Assembly: GCF_016695175.1 (NCBI RefSeq)
Contig: NZ_CP068022.1
Span: forward strand, 792,001 to 856,000
Direction: 5' to 3'
Length of the DNA: 64,000 nt
From: Pseudoalteromonas sp. GCY
GTDB taxonomy: Bacteria > Pseudomonadota > Gammaproteobacteria > Enterobacterales > Alteromonadaceae
Shown here: positions 52,514-63,039 of the stretch, piece by piece
Position numbering within the stretch: the first letter of the stretch is position 1
Layout of the letters: each line of letters starts with the position of its first letter
Notes under the pieces: generated by a model
Database searches by the model: none
What the model was told of the DNA's origin: nothing
What the model saw: only the letters and a program-made list of their open reading frames with translations
Translations under genes and position numbers: made by a program

Positions 52514-52754
52514 ACCTGAGCTGCGGATAATTAATGCCTTTCTAGCAGCCAGTTTTAGCGCTAACTGCGTTGAATTCACTTCCAATAGCCAGCTATTGGT
52601 GCGTAAATTCGCCTTGCCTACAGGATGTAGGTACCTTAGCGAGAGCAGGACGCGGAAGCGGTGTTTTCCCTAAAACTCTCTGGCTAGACAAGGAAAAAAC
52701 TAAGTTGTGCTTTAGCAACAATGAGTTGGAACATTCCTTATCCAAACCTCAGGT
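52514..52754. mobile_element. MITE copy 2 (241 bp) with a 47-bp internal insertion
   Basis: The ends are ACCTGAGCTGCGGATAA and, inverted, ACCTGAGGTTTGGATAA, with a perfect TAATTA duplication (52508-52513 and 52755-52760). The sequence is almost identical to copy 1 except for a 47-bp block after CGCCTTG that begins with the hairpin CCTACAGGATGTAGG. Intergenic; no gene is visibly broken. Confidence 0.88.
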
Positions 52755-53000
52755 TAATTAAGTACGGTGGAGCCTGTTACAATTTTTGTTACACAAAAAG
52801 TCGACTAACCCACCGCTACAATTTATTGATATTACTTAATATTTTAAATATCAACCGGATAGTAAACCTTTACCCTCACTATTTTGCAACAAGTTTTGTT
52901 AAAATAAACGGAACACTGCGCTCATTATGTTTTGTTTACACCTAGTGACAACATACGGCACATTGATTACAACAATAACAAATATGGATAAAGGATTTTT

Positions 53001-55589
53001 ATGCTATCTAAATCTCTGATATGCAGTGCTATTTTACTAGCTACTAGCGCTTCTGTTGATGCCCAATCTAATGCTGAACTTCATCGTTTAGCCACCGTAG
53101 CTAAACCGATAGAACAAGCTGTCACATTTAACTTAGATCCGTCTAAGGAGCGTTTTTCAGGACACACGACTATAAAACTTGAGGTGCTCAAAGCCACTCA
53201 GTTTATTGAGCTCAACGGATTAGACTATGCAATCAACACTGCTGAGTTAGTCGGAAAAGCGTCGTGTGAGCTCAGAGATAAAATGCTCGAAACCGGTAAA
53301 GTGAGATTGAGTTGTGAAAAAACACTGCAACCGGGTCGCTACACGCTTACTATTGACTATACCGCTCCTTACAATCGCAATAGCGTCGGTCTCTATAAAA
53401 CCATAGACAATGGCGTGCCTTACTTATTTACTCAGTTTCAGATGAGTGATGCAAGAAGAGCAATACCAACGTTTGATGAACCTGAGTATAAAATTCCATT
53501 CCAACTCACTATTACCGCCCCTGACGATCAAAAAGTATTCGCCAACACGCTTGTTTTAGAGACCAAAAAGTCAAATGGCATGACCACCCACTACTTCGAC
53601 AAGACACCGCCTCTTCCTTCTTATTTAGTTGCCTTGTCCGTTGGTCCATTCGAAGTACTTGATGTTAAAGGGATGTCGGTTCCAGGTAACATTATTACCC
53701 CACAAAAGAAATCAAATCTTGCCGCTTATTCCATCGAAAACACGCCAAAGATACTCAAAGCACTTGAAGACTATTTTGACTTACCCTATGTCTATAAAAA
53801 ACTAGACCAAGTCGCAGTCCCTGAATTTCCGTTCGGAGCAATGGAGAATGCAGGCCTTGTGACTTACCGAGAAGATATATTACTTATCGATCCGCCAACG
53901 TCGACAAGACAAGCCCAAACTTCGCATGTGAACGTTATTGCTCATGAGCTCGCACACCAATGGTATGGTAATTTAGTTACGATGAAATGGTGGAATGATC
54001 TGTGGTTAAACGAAGCATTTGCCACTTGGATGGCTGCAAAGATCACATTACAGTTGTTTCCTGAGCTAGAGACCAATTTATCCTTATCTCAACACAGTGC
54101 CATGCCCTATGACGCTCAAGCAACTACCTCACCGATCCGCAAACCGGTTATTACAGAGTCTGATGTAACAGATGGCTTGGGACTTGCGTACAGCAAAGGT
54201 AGCGCGGTACTTTACATGGTTGAGCAGTGGCTTGGGGAAGCGGTATTCAAGCAAGGCATGCGCAATTATATCCGTAAATTTGCTTATAAAAATGCAGAAG
54301 CTAAAGATCTTTGGAATGAGCTGGGTAAAGTGTCTAATAAAGATGTTGCTACAGTGCTAAACTCATTTGTATCACAAGCTTCATTTCCACTTTTGACGAT
54401 TAAGTTAGATGGTCAGAATGCCATCGTATCCCAACAACGTTTTGTAATAAAAGGGCAAGAAGCGGCAGCACAAACTTGGCATATACCCATCACGTTGCGC
54501 TATGGTAAAGGTGACAAAACGGCCACTAAGACAATACTTCTAGACGCTAAGACACAACAGATTAAATTAGACTTTGAGCCTGAGTGGATCTTACCAAACG
54601 ACAATGCGACAGGTTATTACCGCTGGGATCTTTCTGAGTCTCAACTCGCAAGCCTAATATCACATGCCCCAAACAAGCTAAACGAGCGGGAGAGATTAGA
54701 CTTACTAAGCAATGTTGACGCGCTGATGGAGTCTGGAAAAATAAACGCCAATGCGTTGATGTTAACACTCAGTGAGTTTATTAACGACACTCATCCCAAG
54801 GTAGCAAAGGCCGCTCTCACTCAATTACTATCACAACATAAACAGTATGAAGACGATTCAAATAAGTTACTTTGGAAGAAACTTTTTACGACTTATGTTG
54901 AGCCTGCGTTTTCTCGATATGGACTTGAGGCAAATGCAAATGAACCAGCTGCCACATCGGAAATACGTGCAGCATTGGTTAGAGCACTGGCTTTCGAGAC
55001 AAAGCATCAAACCATTATTACGCATGCAAAAAAACAAGCGAGTTTATATTTAACGTCACCTGATAAAGTTGACCCCTACTTGGCAAGAAGTTTCCTGCAA
55101 ATTGCCGCTTACTACGGTGATGCTGAGCTGTTGAAGTCGTACAAAAAAGTATTTGAAACTACTAATAACCCAACTCAACGTACTAATCTATTGCTTGCCA
55201 TGGGTTATTTTGGTCCTCAAGAATTGCAACAACAAGTACTAGATTATGCCCTAAGCGAGCATGTAACTGCCTCCGACTTTAATTACATATTAAGCGGGAA
55301 TGGTAAAGGCGATGAGCGAAAAGCGCTTTATCAAAAGTGGTTTTATAAGCACTTTGAGCGCGTAAAGGAACGTTTTCCTCCTTTTGCCAAGCCACAGCTA
55401 CCTTTTTACCTATTTTCGTACTGTGACGCAGATGCACTAAAACAGGCGCAGCAGTTTTTTGGACCAATGCAAAACGAGATAGAAGGCCTAAGTAAATCAC
55501 TTAAGCAACTGGAATTGGCAACAAATACCTGCATCATGCAAAAGCAAAGAGAGCTAGCTTCAGTTAACCAATTTTTGAATAACTTGTAA
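53001..55589 (+). CDS. Exported M1-family aminopeptidase
   Basis: 862 residues with a signal peptide (SASVDA-QS), the M1 exopeptidase motif GAMEN (279-283) and zinc motif HELAHQW (from residue 315) with the downstream Glu ligand in WLNEAFATW; a C-terminal ERAP1-like helical domain follows. It cleaves N-terminal amino acids from peptides in the periplasm or outside, complementing secreted proteases. The closest type is the ePepN/aminopeptidase N group. An AAAGGA site precedes the ATG. Confidence 0.93.
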   Translation: MLSKSLICSAILLATSASVDAQSNAELHRLATVAKPIEQAVTFNLDPSKERFSGHTTIKLEVLKATQFIELNGLDYAINTAELVGKASCELRDKMLETGKVRLSCEKTLQPGRYTLTIDYTAPYNRNSVGLYKTIDNGVPYLFTQFQMSDARRAIPTFDEPEYKIPFQLTITAPDDQKVFANTLVLETKKSNGMTTHYFDKTPPLPSYLVALSVGPFEVLDVKGMSVPGNIITPQKKSNLAAYSIENTPKILKALEDYFDLPYVYKKLDQVAVPEFPFGAMENAGLVTYREDILLIDPPTSTRQAQTSHVNVIAHELAHQWYGNLVTMKWWNDLWLNEAFATWMAAKITLQLFPELETNLSLSQHSAMPYDAQATTSPIRKPVITESDVTDGLGLAYSKGSAVLYMVEQWLGEAVFKQGMRNYIRKFAYKNAEAKDLWNELGKVSNKDVATVLNSFVSQASFPLLTIKLDGQNAIVSQQRFVIKGQEAAAQTWHIPITLRYGKGDKTATKTILLDAKTQQIKLDFEPEWILPNDNATGYYRWDLSESQLASLISHAPNKLNERERLDLLSNVDALMESGKINANALMLTLSEFINDTHPKVAKAALTQLLSQHKQYEDDSNKLLWKKLFTTYVEPAFSRYGLEANANEPAATSEIRAALVRALAFETKHQTIITHAKKQASLYLTSPDKVDPYLARSFLQIAAYYGDAELLKSYKKVFETTNNPTQRTNLLLAMGYFGPQELQQQVLDYALSEHVTASDFNYILSGNGKGDERKALYQKWFYKHFERVKERFPPFAKPQLPFYLFSYCDADALKQAQQFFGPMQNEIEGLSKSLKQLELATNTCIMQKQRELASVNQFLNNL

Positions 55590-55652
55590 AAGACTCCAAC
55601 CAGTTGTGGCGCTTTTGGCTTTTGCTGAGCGCCACTATTTTTTAGGATAAAT

Positions 55653-56399
55653 ATGTTACGTTCATTTTTATTATTGCTATGTCTGCCATTCGCCTTGGCC
55701 GCTGAAACCGTGATTGACTCCGCTCGTGATAGAGCAATTCCAGTAGAAACTCATTTGCCAACCGACATCAATCACTGTTCAGAAGCGGCACCTTGTCCTG
55801 TTGCACTGCTAAGCGCCGGCTATGGTGTCTCACATACTGACTATCAATTTTTGGTCAAGACGCTAAACCGAGCTGGATATTTGGTTATTACTGTAGGCCA
55901 TGAGCTTGCAACTGATCCTCCTCTTTCCGTCGAGGGAAACTTATACGAAACACGCGCAGAAAACTGGCAACGGGGCGCTGATACGCTGGTGTTTATTCAC
56001 GATTACTTTAAGCCGAAGTTCACCACCTTTGACTTTGAGCATATCCTCTTAATTGGCCATTCTAATGGCGGCGACATTTCAGCATGGTTAATCAATCACG
56101 GTGCTAAATTTGTAAACCAAATCATTACGCTAGATCATCGCAGAGTGCCATTACCGAGAAGCCTTGATGTAAAGGTATTGTCGATACGAGCAAGTGACTT
56201 TCCAGCAGACAAAGGGGTGTTGCCAAGTCGTACTGAAAAGCACAAATATCAGGATTGTGTTGTCACGATAGCGAGCGCAAAACACAACGACATGACTGAC
56301 GAAGGTCCGAGCTGGCTAACAGACAAAATAGCACAAATTTTGGCTGATCATTTGGCTGGTAAACCTTGCTTAGAGAATGAAAAAGCAAACGACCAATAG
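55653..56399 (+). CDS. Secreted alpha/beta hydrolase
   Basis: 248 residues with a signal peptide (LCLPFALA-AE) and a dienelactone-hydrolase-like alpha/beta fold: LLSAGYGVSHTDYQFLV, nucleophile elbow GHSNGGDI and likely catalytic His in SAKHNDM. Two Cys pairs suggest a disulphide-stabilised periplasmic enzyme. It follows the aminopeptidase by 63 bp on the same strand. Substrate unknown. Confidence 0.82.
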   Translation: MLRSFLLLLCLPFALAAETVIDSARDRAIPVETHLPTDINHCSEAAPCPVALLSAGYGVSHTDYQFLVKTLNRAGYLVITVGHELATDPPLSVEGNLYETRAENWQRGADTLVFIHDYFKPKFTTFDFEHILLIGHSNGGDISAWLINHGAKFVNQIITLDHRRVPLPRSLDVKVLSIRASDFPADKGVLPSRTEKHKYQDCVVTIASAKHNDMTDEGPSWLTDKIAQILADHLAGKPCLENEKANDQ

Positions 56400-56415
56400 T
56401 CTAGTCGCGAAATGC

Positions 56416-56450
56416 AGAAAGGGAAGCGGGTCAATCTCACCCCCCTTTCT
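56416..56450. terminator. Bidirectional terminator candidate
   Basis: AGAAAGGG and CCCTTTCT pair across a 19-nt loop between two converging genes. The A-rich and T-rich ends fit use on both strands. Confidence 0.5.
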
Positions 56451-56477
56451 GTTTATGTGTTCTGCTTGAGCTGAGCT

Positions 56478-56960
56478 TTATTTAATTTCAGCCACTGGTA
56501 TTGATAGCGGTTTTACACACATAAAATATGCCCAAGCAATCAATATGATTTGCAGTGGTGCTCTAATTAGCAAATAAACTGGTCCCCACTGATGTCCCCC
56601 CAAGCCAACGCTGTTGAGCGCTGCATACACATTTGCAGGAAAAAACAGGATAAAAACGGCAATAGCCGCTTTTGCTGTAGGCAACTGATATTTAGGTATA
56701 AATAACAGAATCGCTACTGCGAGTTCGATGACACCAGTGAAGTACACCAAAGGAAGCCTATACGGCACCCAACTAGGTAACATTTCTACCATTCCCTGTG
56801 CTTTTACGATATGGCCAATAAAAAAGAACATGAATGCGATACCGAGACCCCAACAGGCAAGCGTTGTTGTCTCTACCTGTACGCCTCTTACCTTTGAATA
56901 GATAATACCGAGTAATAACGGGCTGCAAAGTAACAGTATAATGATGATTGGTGTAACCAT
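56478..56960 (-). CDS. DoxX-like membrane protein
   Basis: 160 residues with four or five helices and the DoxX-like pattern FFIGHIVKAQGMVEMLPSWVPYRLP ... GVIELAVAILLF. The function of the family in bacteria is uncertain. It stands alone and converges on the hydrolase gene. Confidence 0.78.
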   Translation of the reverse strand: MVTPIIIILLLCSPLLLGIIYSKVRGVQVETTTLACWGLGIAFMFFFIGHIVKAQGMVEMLPSWVPYRLPLVYFTGVIELAVAILLFIPKYQLPTAKAAIAVFILFFPANVYAALNSVGLGGHQWGPVYLLIRAPLQIILIAWAYFMCVKPLSIPVAEIK

Positions 56961-57084
56961 GGTTTATGCCTTATCCCTAAACATTGTTAGCAGCTAAAAA
57001 GCCACCAAGTTTATCCAATCATGTCACGTGATGTTCCTAAAAACAATAAAGTTAGCAACCGTATGTGCTAGATTTTGCTGATCT

Positions 57085-59850
57085 TTAGCTCACCACTTTC
57101 ATCAATTCCGCTTTAGTCTTGCCGATATCAAACTGCTCAACCATCTCTCGCAATTCATTGGCTTTACTCAACAATGACAGCCCCGATGCATTCGTCATCT
57201 CTACCAAGGTATTGTTTTGTTGCGTGATACCATCAATTTGTTTAATCGCTAGATTAATTTGCTCAATACCACTTGATTGCGTATTGCAAGCTTCAGCAAT
57301 CGTCTGCACTTGCGATGCAAGTCCATACACACTTTCCACGATGGTTTTTAACGTCTCACCGGATTCTGACGCCAACTTAGACCCTTGCTTCACTTTGATG
57401 TTACTGCTTCCCAGCAACTCAGAAATGTCTTTTGAGGCGCTTGCACTGCGCAGCGCTAAATTTCTCACTTCTGAGGCGACGACCGCAAAACCTTTTCCTT
57501 TTTCTCCGGCTCTTGCAGCTTCAACAGAGGCGTTCAGCGCTAATAAGTTAGTTTGAAACGCAATAGAATCAATAACCTCAATGACGGTAAGTATTTCTTT
57601 GGCACTCTTACTAATTTCGGTCATTGCCTCAATCGTTGACTCAACTACCTTTCCACCTTGCTGTGCTTGCTGGTTAACTTCTATAGCCAACTGATTAGCC
57701 GATTGCGCATTACTGGCGTTTGAGTGCACGGTTTCGGTGATTTCACCGACTGATACTCGTGTTTCTTCAATAGATGCGGCTTGAGAAGAGGAACGTTCAC
57801 TTAACTCTTCGATGCCTGTGGTGATCTGCTGTACCGAAACCGTGATGGATTCCGCCATGGCCAGCAGCTTTTGCATCATATTGGCTAAGTTGCCAACACT
57901 GGTATTCACCGATTGTTTCAGCAGCGCAAAATCACCCGCATAGCTTTTTTCAACTTGGCGAGTTAAATTGCCTTGAGACAGCCCATCCATCACATTCATG
58001 CACTCCTTAAGCGGCGCTTCTATCGAGTCCAGCGTTTCATTCATGGCTGTAATTATGCAGGCGTATGCGCCATGGTGATTGCTAGCGTCTGCTCTATGAT
58101 GCAAGTCTCCTTCGCTGGCCGCATCAGCAAGCTTCTCGGCATCGGTTAGCATCAACTTTATCGCACCAACACAAGCAAAAAGGCTTTGATAGATGCTATT
58201 AAACTCTCCTTTATAACCATCATTCGTTAAGGCGGGTAATTCTCCTTTTGCGATACTTTCTAGATACCCACTAGTAAGGGCTACGGGTTTAGAGACCGCA
58301 TCAAGCGTTTCATTAACACCACGAATGATTTTCCGAAATTCACCCTGATGTTTGGCTTCATCCGCGCGAGTAGAGAGCTCCCCTTCTCCTGCGGCGGCAA
58401 CTAAACTGTAAGTATCCTCAATAAGTAACGATAGTGATGAGGTGGCGCGTTGTAAGGCCTTATGTATTTGCGCAAATTCGCCCTTAAACTCACCGCTAAT
58501 CTGCTCGGGAATTTCTCCTTTTGAAAGCGAAGTTAGATATTGTTTTGTTTGGCTAATGGGTTGCTCAACAGCATCAAGTAGTTTGTTAAGTCCGCTGGCT
58601 ATTAATTTCATGGAGCCAACGTATCCCTCAAGGTTTAGACGTTCACTTAGTTTGCCATCGGAAGCTGACTTAATGAGCTGTTCAACCTGTTGCTCTGCAC
58701 GTCTTGTCTGACTTAAATCCTTAAATTCAAATACCGTACCTAGCACCCTACCATTTTGATCGGAAACCGGGTTAGCGGTTGCCTCGATGATTATGTCACC
58801 CACACGCCACTCCCACTCTAACTGGCGTACTAATTGACCGGCAGCCTGCTGCAGTGCTTTAGAGCTGTGAAGTAACGCTTCGGGAATTGGATGATTAACG
58901 ACTTCAGCCGGCACGCTTAACGCGATGCGGTATCCATCAAATAAAGAATCACACTGCGCGTTCACATAGATCACTTGATTACTGTCATCACACAAAAGCA
59001 CAGGTGCGGCCACGTTATTTAGCGCATAACGGATCCGTAAGTTTTCTCTTGCTTGTAGTTCTAGTTTTTGAGTCGCATCAAGTAAGCTAGTTTGCATTTG
59101 CCGTAAATTTGCCAGTAAGTTACCTATTTCATCGTTACTGTGTACAACAACTTTGTTGTCTAATCGACCACTCGCAATTGCCTTGGCCACATCAGATGCG
59201 CGGCGGATTGGACGAGTGATTAAATGCTGCATATACCAAGTCAGTAATCCTAAAGTCACAAGCGCAACAATGATGAGTCCTAGAGTACTGAAAAAGATAA
59301 GTTGGTTTTTTGTCGCGACAATTTCACTCGTTCTCGTGTCTACTAACGCGTTAATTTGCTCATTAATTTCAAGTAAGTAAACACTTGCTTGGCGGTCTAT
59401 TCCACTCACTGAAGCATCAGCAAGGTTAATATCAAAGCCTGAACTTTTGAATAGCTCCACCGCTTCACGATATTTTTGTCCTAAGGTGAGGTGTTCTTTT
59501 TGATATTCACGCAACTTATTTTCTAGGGTAGTTGGTAACACATAGGCTGAAACAATTGAACTGAGTTGCTTTTGTACCTCAGCTTCTTTGGTTTCAAATC
59601 TTGACCAATATTTATTTAGCTGGGCAGGATCTCTTCCTCTAATGAGTACATTTTTCCACTCTTGTACTTGGGTTTTGAAATCATCGAGCACTATATTTAT
59701 TTGCTCACGGGCAGCCAATTCATTGTCTATCATGCTGTCATACTGCTCCGCGACGCGTTTCATCACCAAAACAGTAATCATCGCACCGATGAGCATTACC
59801 ACTAAACCCGCTGTTACCGCAGAAATAAGTTTTGCCTTAACACTTTTCAT
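57085..59850 (-). CDS. Methyl-accepting chemotaxis protein with PAS and repeated HAMP-like domains
   Basis: 921 residues: TM1 (~11-31), a periplasmic four-helix-type sensor (~35-185), TM2 (~187-207), HAMP, PAS (~275-385; [21 protein letters not shown]), then several consecutive HAMP-like repeats (~390-620, recurring GEFAQI/GEF-KI/GEFNSIY) and the MCP signalling tip with [20 protein letters not shown]. The poly-HAMP layout is less common than the single-HAMP form and relays signals over a longer stalk. No CheB/CheR pentapeptide is visible at the C-terminus. Monocistronic, divergent from the kinase at 60080. Confidence 0.9.
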   Translation of the reverse strand: MKSVKAKLISAVTAGLVVMLIGAMITVLVMKRVAEQYDSMIDNELAAREQINIVLDDFKTQVQEWKNVLIRGRDPAQLNKYWSRFETKEAEVQKQLSSIVSAYVLPTTLENKLREYQKEHLTLGQKYREAVELFKSSGFDINLADASVSGIDRQASVYLLEINEQINALVDTRTSEIVATKNQLIFFSTLGLIIVALVTLGLLTWYMQHLITRPIRRASDVAKAIASGRLDNKVVVHSNDEIGNLLANLRQMQTSLLDATQKLELQARENLRIRYALNNVAAPVLLCDDSNQVIYVNAQCDSLFDGYRIALSVPAEVVNHPIPEALLHSSKALQQAAGQLVRQLEWEWRVGDIIIEATANPVSDQNGRVLGTVFEFKDLSQTRRAEQQVEQLIKSASDGKLSERLNLEGYVGSMKLIASGLNKLLDAVEQPISQTKQYLTSLSKGEIPEQISGEFKGEFAQIHKALQRATSSLSLLIEDTYSLVAAAGEGELSTRADEAKHQGEFRKIIRGVNETLDAVSKPVALTSGYLESIAKGELPALTNDGYKGEFNSIYQSLFACVGAIKLMLTDAEKLADAASEGDLHHRADASNHHGAYACIITAMNETLDSIEAPLKECMNVMDGLSQGNLTRQVEKSYAGDFALLKQSVNTSVGNLANMMQKLLAMAESITVSVQQITTGIEELSERSSSQAASIEETRVSVGEITETVHSNASNAQSANQLAIEVNQQAQQGGKVVESTIEAMTEISKSAKEILTVIEVIDSIAFQTNLLALNASVEAARAGEKGKGFAVVASEVRNLALRSASASKDISELLGSSNIKVKQGSKLASESGETLKTIVESVYGLASQVQTIAEACNTQSSGIEQINLAIKQIDGITQQNNTLVEMTNASGLSLLSKANELREMVEQFDIGKTKAELMKVVS

Positions 59851-60079
59851 TCTGAGTATCCCTAATTATGAAAAGATTGTTACATAAAGATAGAACAGGA
59901 ATAGTGGCGTCACAAATCAATGCACCATCAAGGGTGAAAAACCGTTATTGCACTTTGATTTACAATGTAAAACTTATGACATTCGTCATCATCACAGAGT
60001 CACAAATATCTGCTAGGATAGGTTCGCAAGAGAATAAAGGAATAATACCTGCAGAGCAGGTTTTTAGCGGAGTAAGTAG

Positions 60080-61192
60080 ATGTCGGCGTTTTTTCGCTAT
60101 CCGACGGCTTGGTTGGTAACAACCATTTTCACTTGGTTAGCCGTTGCAATACCAAGTTTGGTTTATGCTCAGCAGAAAGCACAATGGCTGCCTTGGGTAC
60201 AGCATATCGGTGTTTTGATCCTCGTACTTTTATGTATCAATGAATCCGAAAAATACTATGGTTACAAGGCTAGATATTCAATGCTGTTTGTATTGGCGCT
60301 TTTGATCCAGTCAATTAACCTTACTTCCCCCGCCGCAATTCATCTTATTTACAACGTAAAACTCGTTGGGATCCTTGCTTTTTATGTTCCTTTAAGTTTT
60401 GCGCTTGGGTATATCCTAGTTACCTCCTGCTTATATGTTGCGTCGCAATACTTTTTTTGGGGACATGGCTTTGAATATCTCAACGCTGTGTTATTTGCTT
60501 GTTTTCAGTTATTTGCGTACGTGGTGTGTAAAAGAATGCAAAAAGAACAAGAAGCCAAAGAAGCGCTACAACTTGCCCACAGTCAGCTATCTGCAACGCA
60601 GTCCCTGCTAAGCCAAAGTATTGCTAAACAAGAACGCCTTCAGTTAGCACGAGAATTACATGACGATGTTGGACATCAAATAACCAGTCTGATTGTAAAT
60701 TTAGATGTCGCAAGACGAACTGCGGCTGCACCATTAACCGAGCTATTAGATAGCTGCTATTTGCAAGCTAAAGACACCCTAAAATGTATTCGCGATTTAG
60801 TCAGCGACAAGCGTAGCAACGAGCATATCGATCTCCATGATGCATTGCTGAGGCTTACTGAATCTATCCCTCGTCTTAACATTGAACTCGACTATGAACA
60901 TCACCCGTTACTCGAGAAATTAAGTTATGCCAATTGCATTTTAAAATGCTGCCAAGAGGCCATCACCAATACCTTGAAGCACGCCAAGGCGGATAAAATG
61001 CAAGTACGAGTGTATTGTCAACAAGGGTTAAAAGTACGAATAAGTGACAACGGCATTACCTTAAATAGTATTCGATTTGGAAATGGTCTGGCTGGTATGC
61101 AGGAACGGATCCAAGAACTCGGCGGCAGTCTTGATGTGTCAACTCATCAAGGCGTAACATTAACTATCCATTTTGGGACGACAAATGGCTAA
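60080..61192 (+). CDS. NarL-type sensor histidine kinase (HisKA_3)
   Basis: 370 residues with five to six transmembrane helices (residues 10-150), a coiled coil, dimerisation/phosphoacceptor segment ERLQLARELHDDVGHQITSL (His194) and an HATPase domain (TNTLKHAKADKMQV, ISDNG, GNGLAGMQERIQELGGSLDV). The 8-bp overlap with the response regulator start means coupled expression. The membrane sensing domain resembles those of DesK/LiaS-like kinases. Signal unknown. Confidence 0.9.
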   Translation: MSAFFRYPTAWLVTTIFTWLAVAIPSLVYAQQKAQWLPWVQHIGVLILVLLCINESEKYYGYKARYSMLFVLALLIQSINLTSPAAIHLIYNVKLVGILAFYVPLSFALGYILVTSCLYVASQYFFWGHGFEYLNAVLFACFQLFAYVVCKRMQKEQEAKEALQLAHSQLSATQSLLSQSIAKQERLQLARELHDDVGHQITSLIVNLDVARRTAAAPLTELLDSCYLQAKDTLKCIRDLVSDKRSNEHIDLHDALLRLTESIPRLNIELDYEHHPLLEKLSYANCILKCCQEAITNTLKHAKADKMQVRVYCQQGLKVRISDNGITLNSIRFGNGLAGMQERIQELGGSLDVSTHQGVTLTIHFGTTNG

Positions 61193-61811
61193 AATATCAG
61201 TTTACCTAGTCGATGATCAGGCGCTTGTGCGCCAGGGTATGCAAGCACTTCTTTCGCTAAGTGGTGACATTATTTGTTCTGGAAGTTGTGGCAGCGGCAG
61301 TGAGTTCATCCAACAGGTTCAATTAAACCAAATTACAGCTGACATTGTACTTTTAGATATGCGAATGCCTGAGCTAGATGGTGTCGATGTGCTCACCGAG
61401 CTTTTGCCTTTGGCAATCAAGTTTAAAGTCATTATCCTCACTACCTTCAACGATACTGCAAAGCTAAAATTAGCCCTAGAGCTTGGTGCTAAAGGCTGTC
61501 TTCTTAAGGACGTGGACTTAGAAGAGTTAATTGATGCCGTTCGACAAGTCCATCAAGGTGAACTCATCATCCAAGAAGAACTGGCTGAGACCTTACTAAA
61601 ACCTGACCCCACTTTAGATAAGCTCACCACACGAGAAAAGGATATTTTAAAACTAATCGCGAAAGGATATTCCAATAAGGAAATCGCCAATACGTTATAT
61701 AAAGCGGAAGGTACGATCCGTAACTCAGTTTCTTGCCTGCTTGCAAAACTACAAGTACGAGACAGAACCCAAGCAACACTGAAAGCTAAAGCGCTCGGCT
61801 TCGGGGATTGA
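61185..61811 (+). CDS. NarL/LuxR-family response regulator
   Basis: 208 residues from the ATG at 61185, which overlaps the kinase end; a TTG 12 bp earlier is in frame. The receiver has the phospho-acceptor Asp58 (VLLDMRMPELDG), the acidic pair DD near residue 10 and Lys in GCLLKDVD; the C-terminal LuxR HTH reads LTTREKDILKLIAKGYSNKEIANTLYKAEGTI. Partner of the kinase just upstream. Confidence 0.92.
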   Translation: MAKISVYLVDDQALVRQGMQALLSLSGDIICSGSCGSGSEFIQQVQLNQITADIVLLDMRMPELDGVDVLTELLPLAIKFKVIILTTFNDTAKLKLALELGAKGCLLKDVDLEELIDAVRQVHQGELIIQEELAETLLKPDPTLDKLTTREKDILKLIAKGYSNKEIANTLYKAEGTIRNSVSCLLAKLQVRDRTQATLKAKALGFGD

Positions 61812-61850
61812 TATTGCTACACTGCCATATCGCCATTTCCGGAGCCGTTT

Positions 61851-62756
61851 TTGAACAACCCAAATTTACCACTAGTTTATCACTCTAATTACTCATTCAA
61901 TTTTGACCCAAAGCACCGCTTTGTGATGAGTAAATTTGCGCGTCTTTACCAAGAAGTAGATGCACTAGGGCTAATTCACAACAATGTTTATAGCCCAGAG
62001 TCAGGCAACCCATCGCCACTTGAAAGCGTGCACTGCGAGCAATATATTTGGGACTTATGGCGTAATCAACTCGACGCTAAATTGATGCGCCGTATAGGTC
62101 TACCTTGGTCAGAGCAGCTTATGGCGCGTACTTTTACTGCGCCTCTTGGAACGCTAAAAACTGCAGAACTTGCGCTTAAACATGGTATTGCATGCCATTT
62201 AGCCGGTGGCACGCACCACGCACACTATGATTTTGGCTCTGGTTTTTGTATGGTGAATGATCTTGCCTTTACAGCTACGCATTTGCTCGACAACAATCAG
62301 ATCACCAATGCCTTAATTTTTGATTTGGATGTTCATCAAGGCGACGGTACCGCCGCTATGCTAAAGCACAACCCGTATGTTTATACCTGCTCAATCCACT
62401 GCGAGAAAAACTTCCCCTTTCGTAAACATGCTAGCGATTTAGATATTGGCTTAGAAATAGGGATCAGTGACACACACTACCTAGAAATTGTCGCACATAC
62501 GCTTGAGTCATTATTGATTGATCTAAATCCAGATATTGTGCTGTACGACGCTGGTGTCGATGTTTGGCAAGGTGATAACTTAGGTAAATTGGATATCTCA
62601 TGGCTTGGCATTGCGAAACGAGATGCATTGGTGCTGACATTATGTCAAAAGCATGGTGTCCCTGTCGCAACCGTGATTGGTGGCGGATACGATAAAGATC
62701 ACCAAAGACTAGCAAAGCGCCACGCGATTGTGGTGCAGCAAGCTGCAAAGCTTTAA
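61851..62756 (+). CDS. Histone deacetylase-family (acetylpolyamine/AcuC-like) hydrolase
   Basis: 301 residues, start TTG at 61851 with a CCGGAG site. Zinc-dependent deacetylase motifs: HLAGGTHHAHYDFGSGFCM (catalytic His pair), FDLDVHQGDGTA (zinc ligands Asp/His) and YDAGVDVWQGDNLG. It probably deacetylates a small molecule or protein lysine in the cytoplasm. It follows the response regulator by 39 bp, so the three genes may be one operon. Confidence 0.9.
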   Translation: MNNPNLPLVYHSNYSFNFDPKHRFVMSKFARLYQEVDALGLIHNNVYSPESGNPSPLESVHCEQYIWDLWRNQLDAKLMRRIGLPWSEQLMARTFTAPLGTLKTAELALKHGIACHLAGGTHHAHYDFGSGFCMVNDLAFTATHLLDNNQITNALIFDLDVHQGDGTAAMLKHNPYVYTCSIHCEKNFPFRKHASDLDIGLEIGISDTHYLEIVAHTLESLLIDLNPDIVLYDAGVDVWQGDNLGKLDISWLGIAKRDALVLTLCQKHGVPVATVIGGGYDKDHQRLAKRHAIVVQQAAKL

Positions 62757-63039
62757 TCTAACCAATCGATTATGCAACAAGCTTTTCGTACACTTCCAAT
62801 AGATAAATAATTCATAAAACACCCAAAAACCTCATTTGAATTTCAAAAATAACTTATCTTTTTGGATAAAAGTAAAAAAAATGAGACAAAAAACAACAAA
62901 AGTTAACAACACTCCCAAAAAAAATACCTAACTTAATGTTTCTTATACTTATAATAAATTTTTTAATTTTACATTTGTAATGTTATACAAACCTTGTTAC
63001 AAAATAAGTGCATCTATGCAAATATGTTAAGGAATAATA

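Noticed and set aside
52721..52945. 74-codon ORF starting in the MITE
   Set aside because: It begins inside the MITE end and has no ribosome binding site; most likely accidental.
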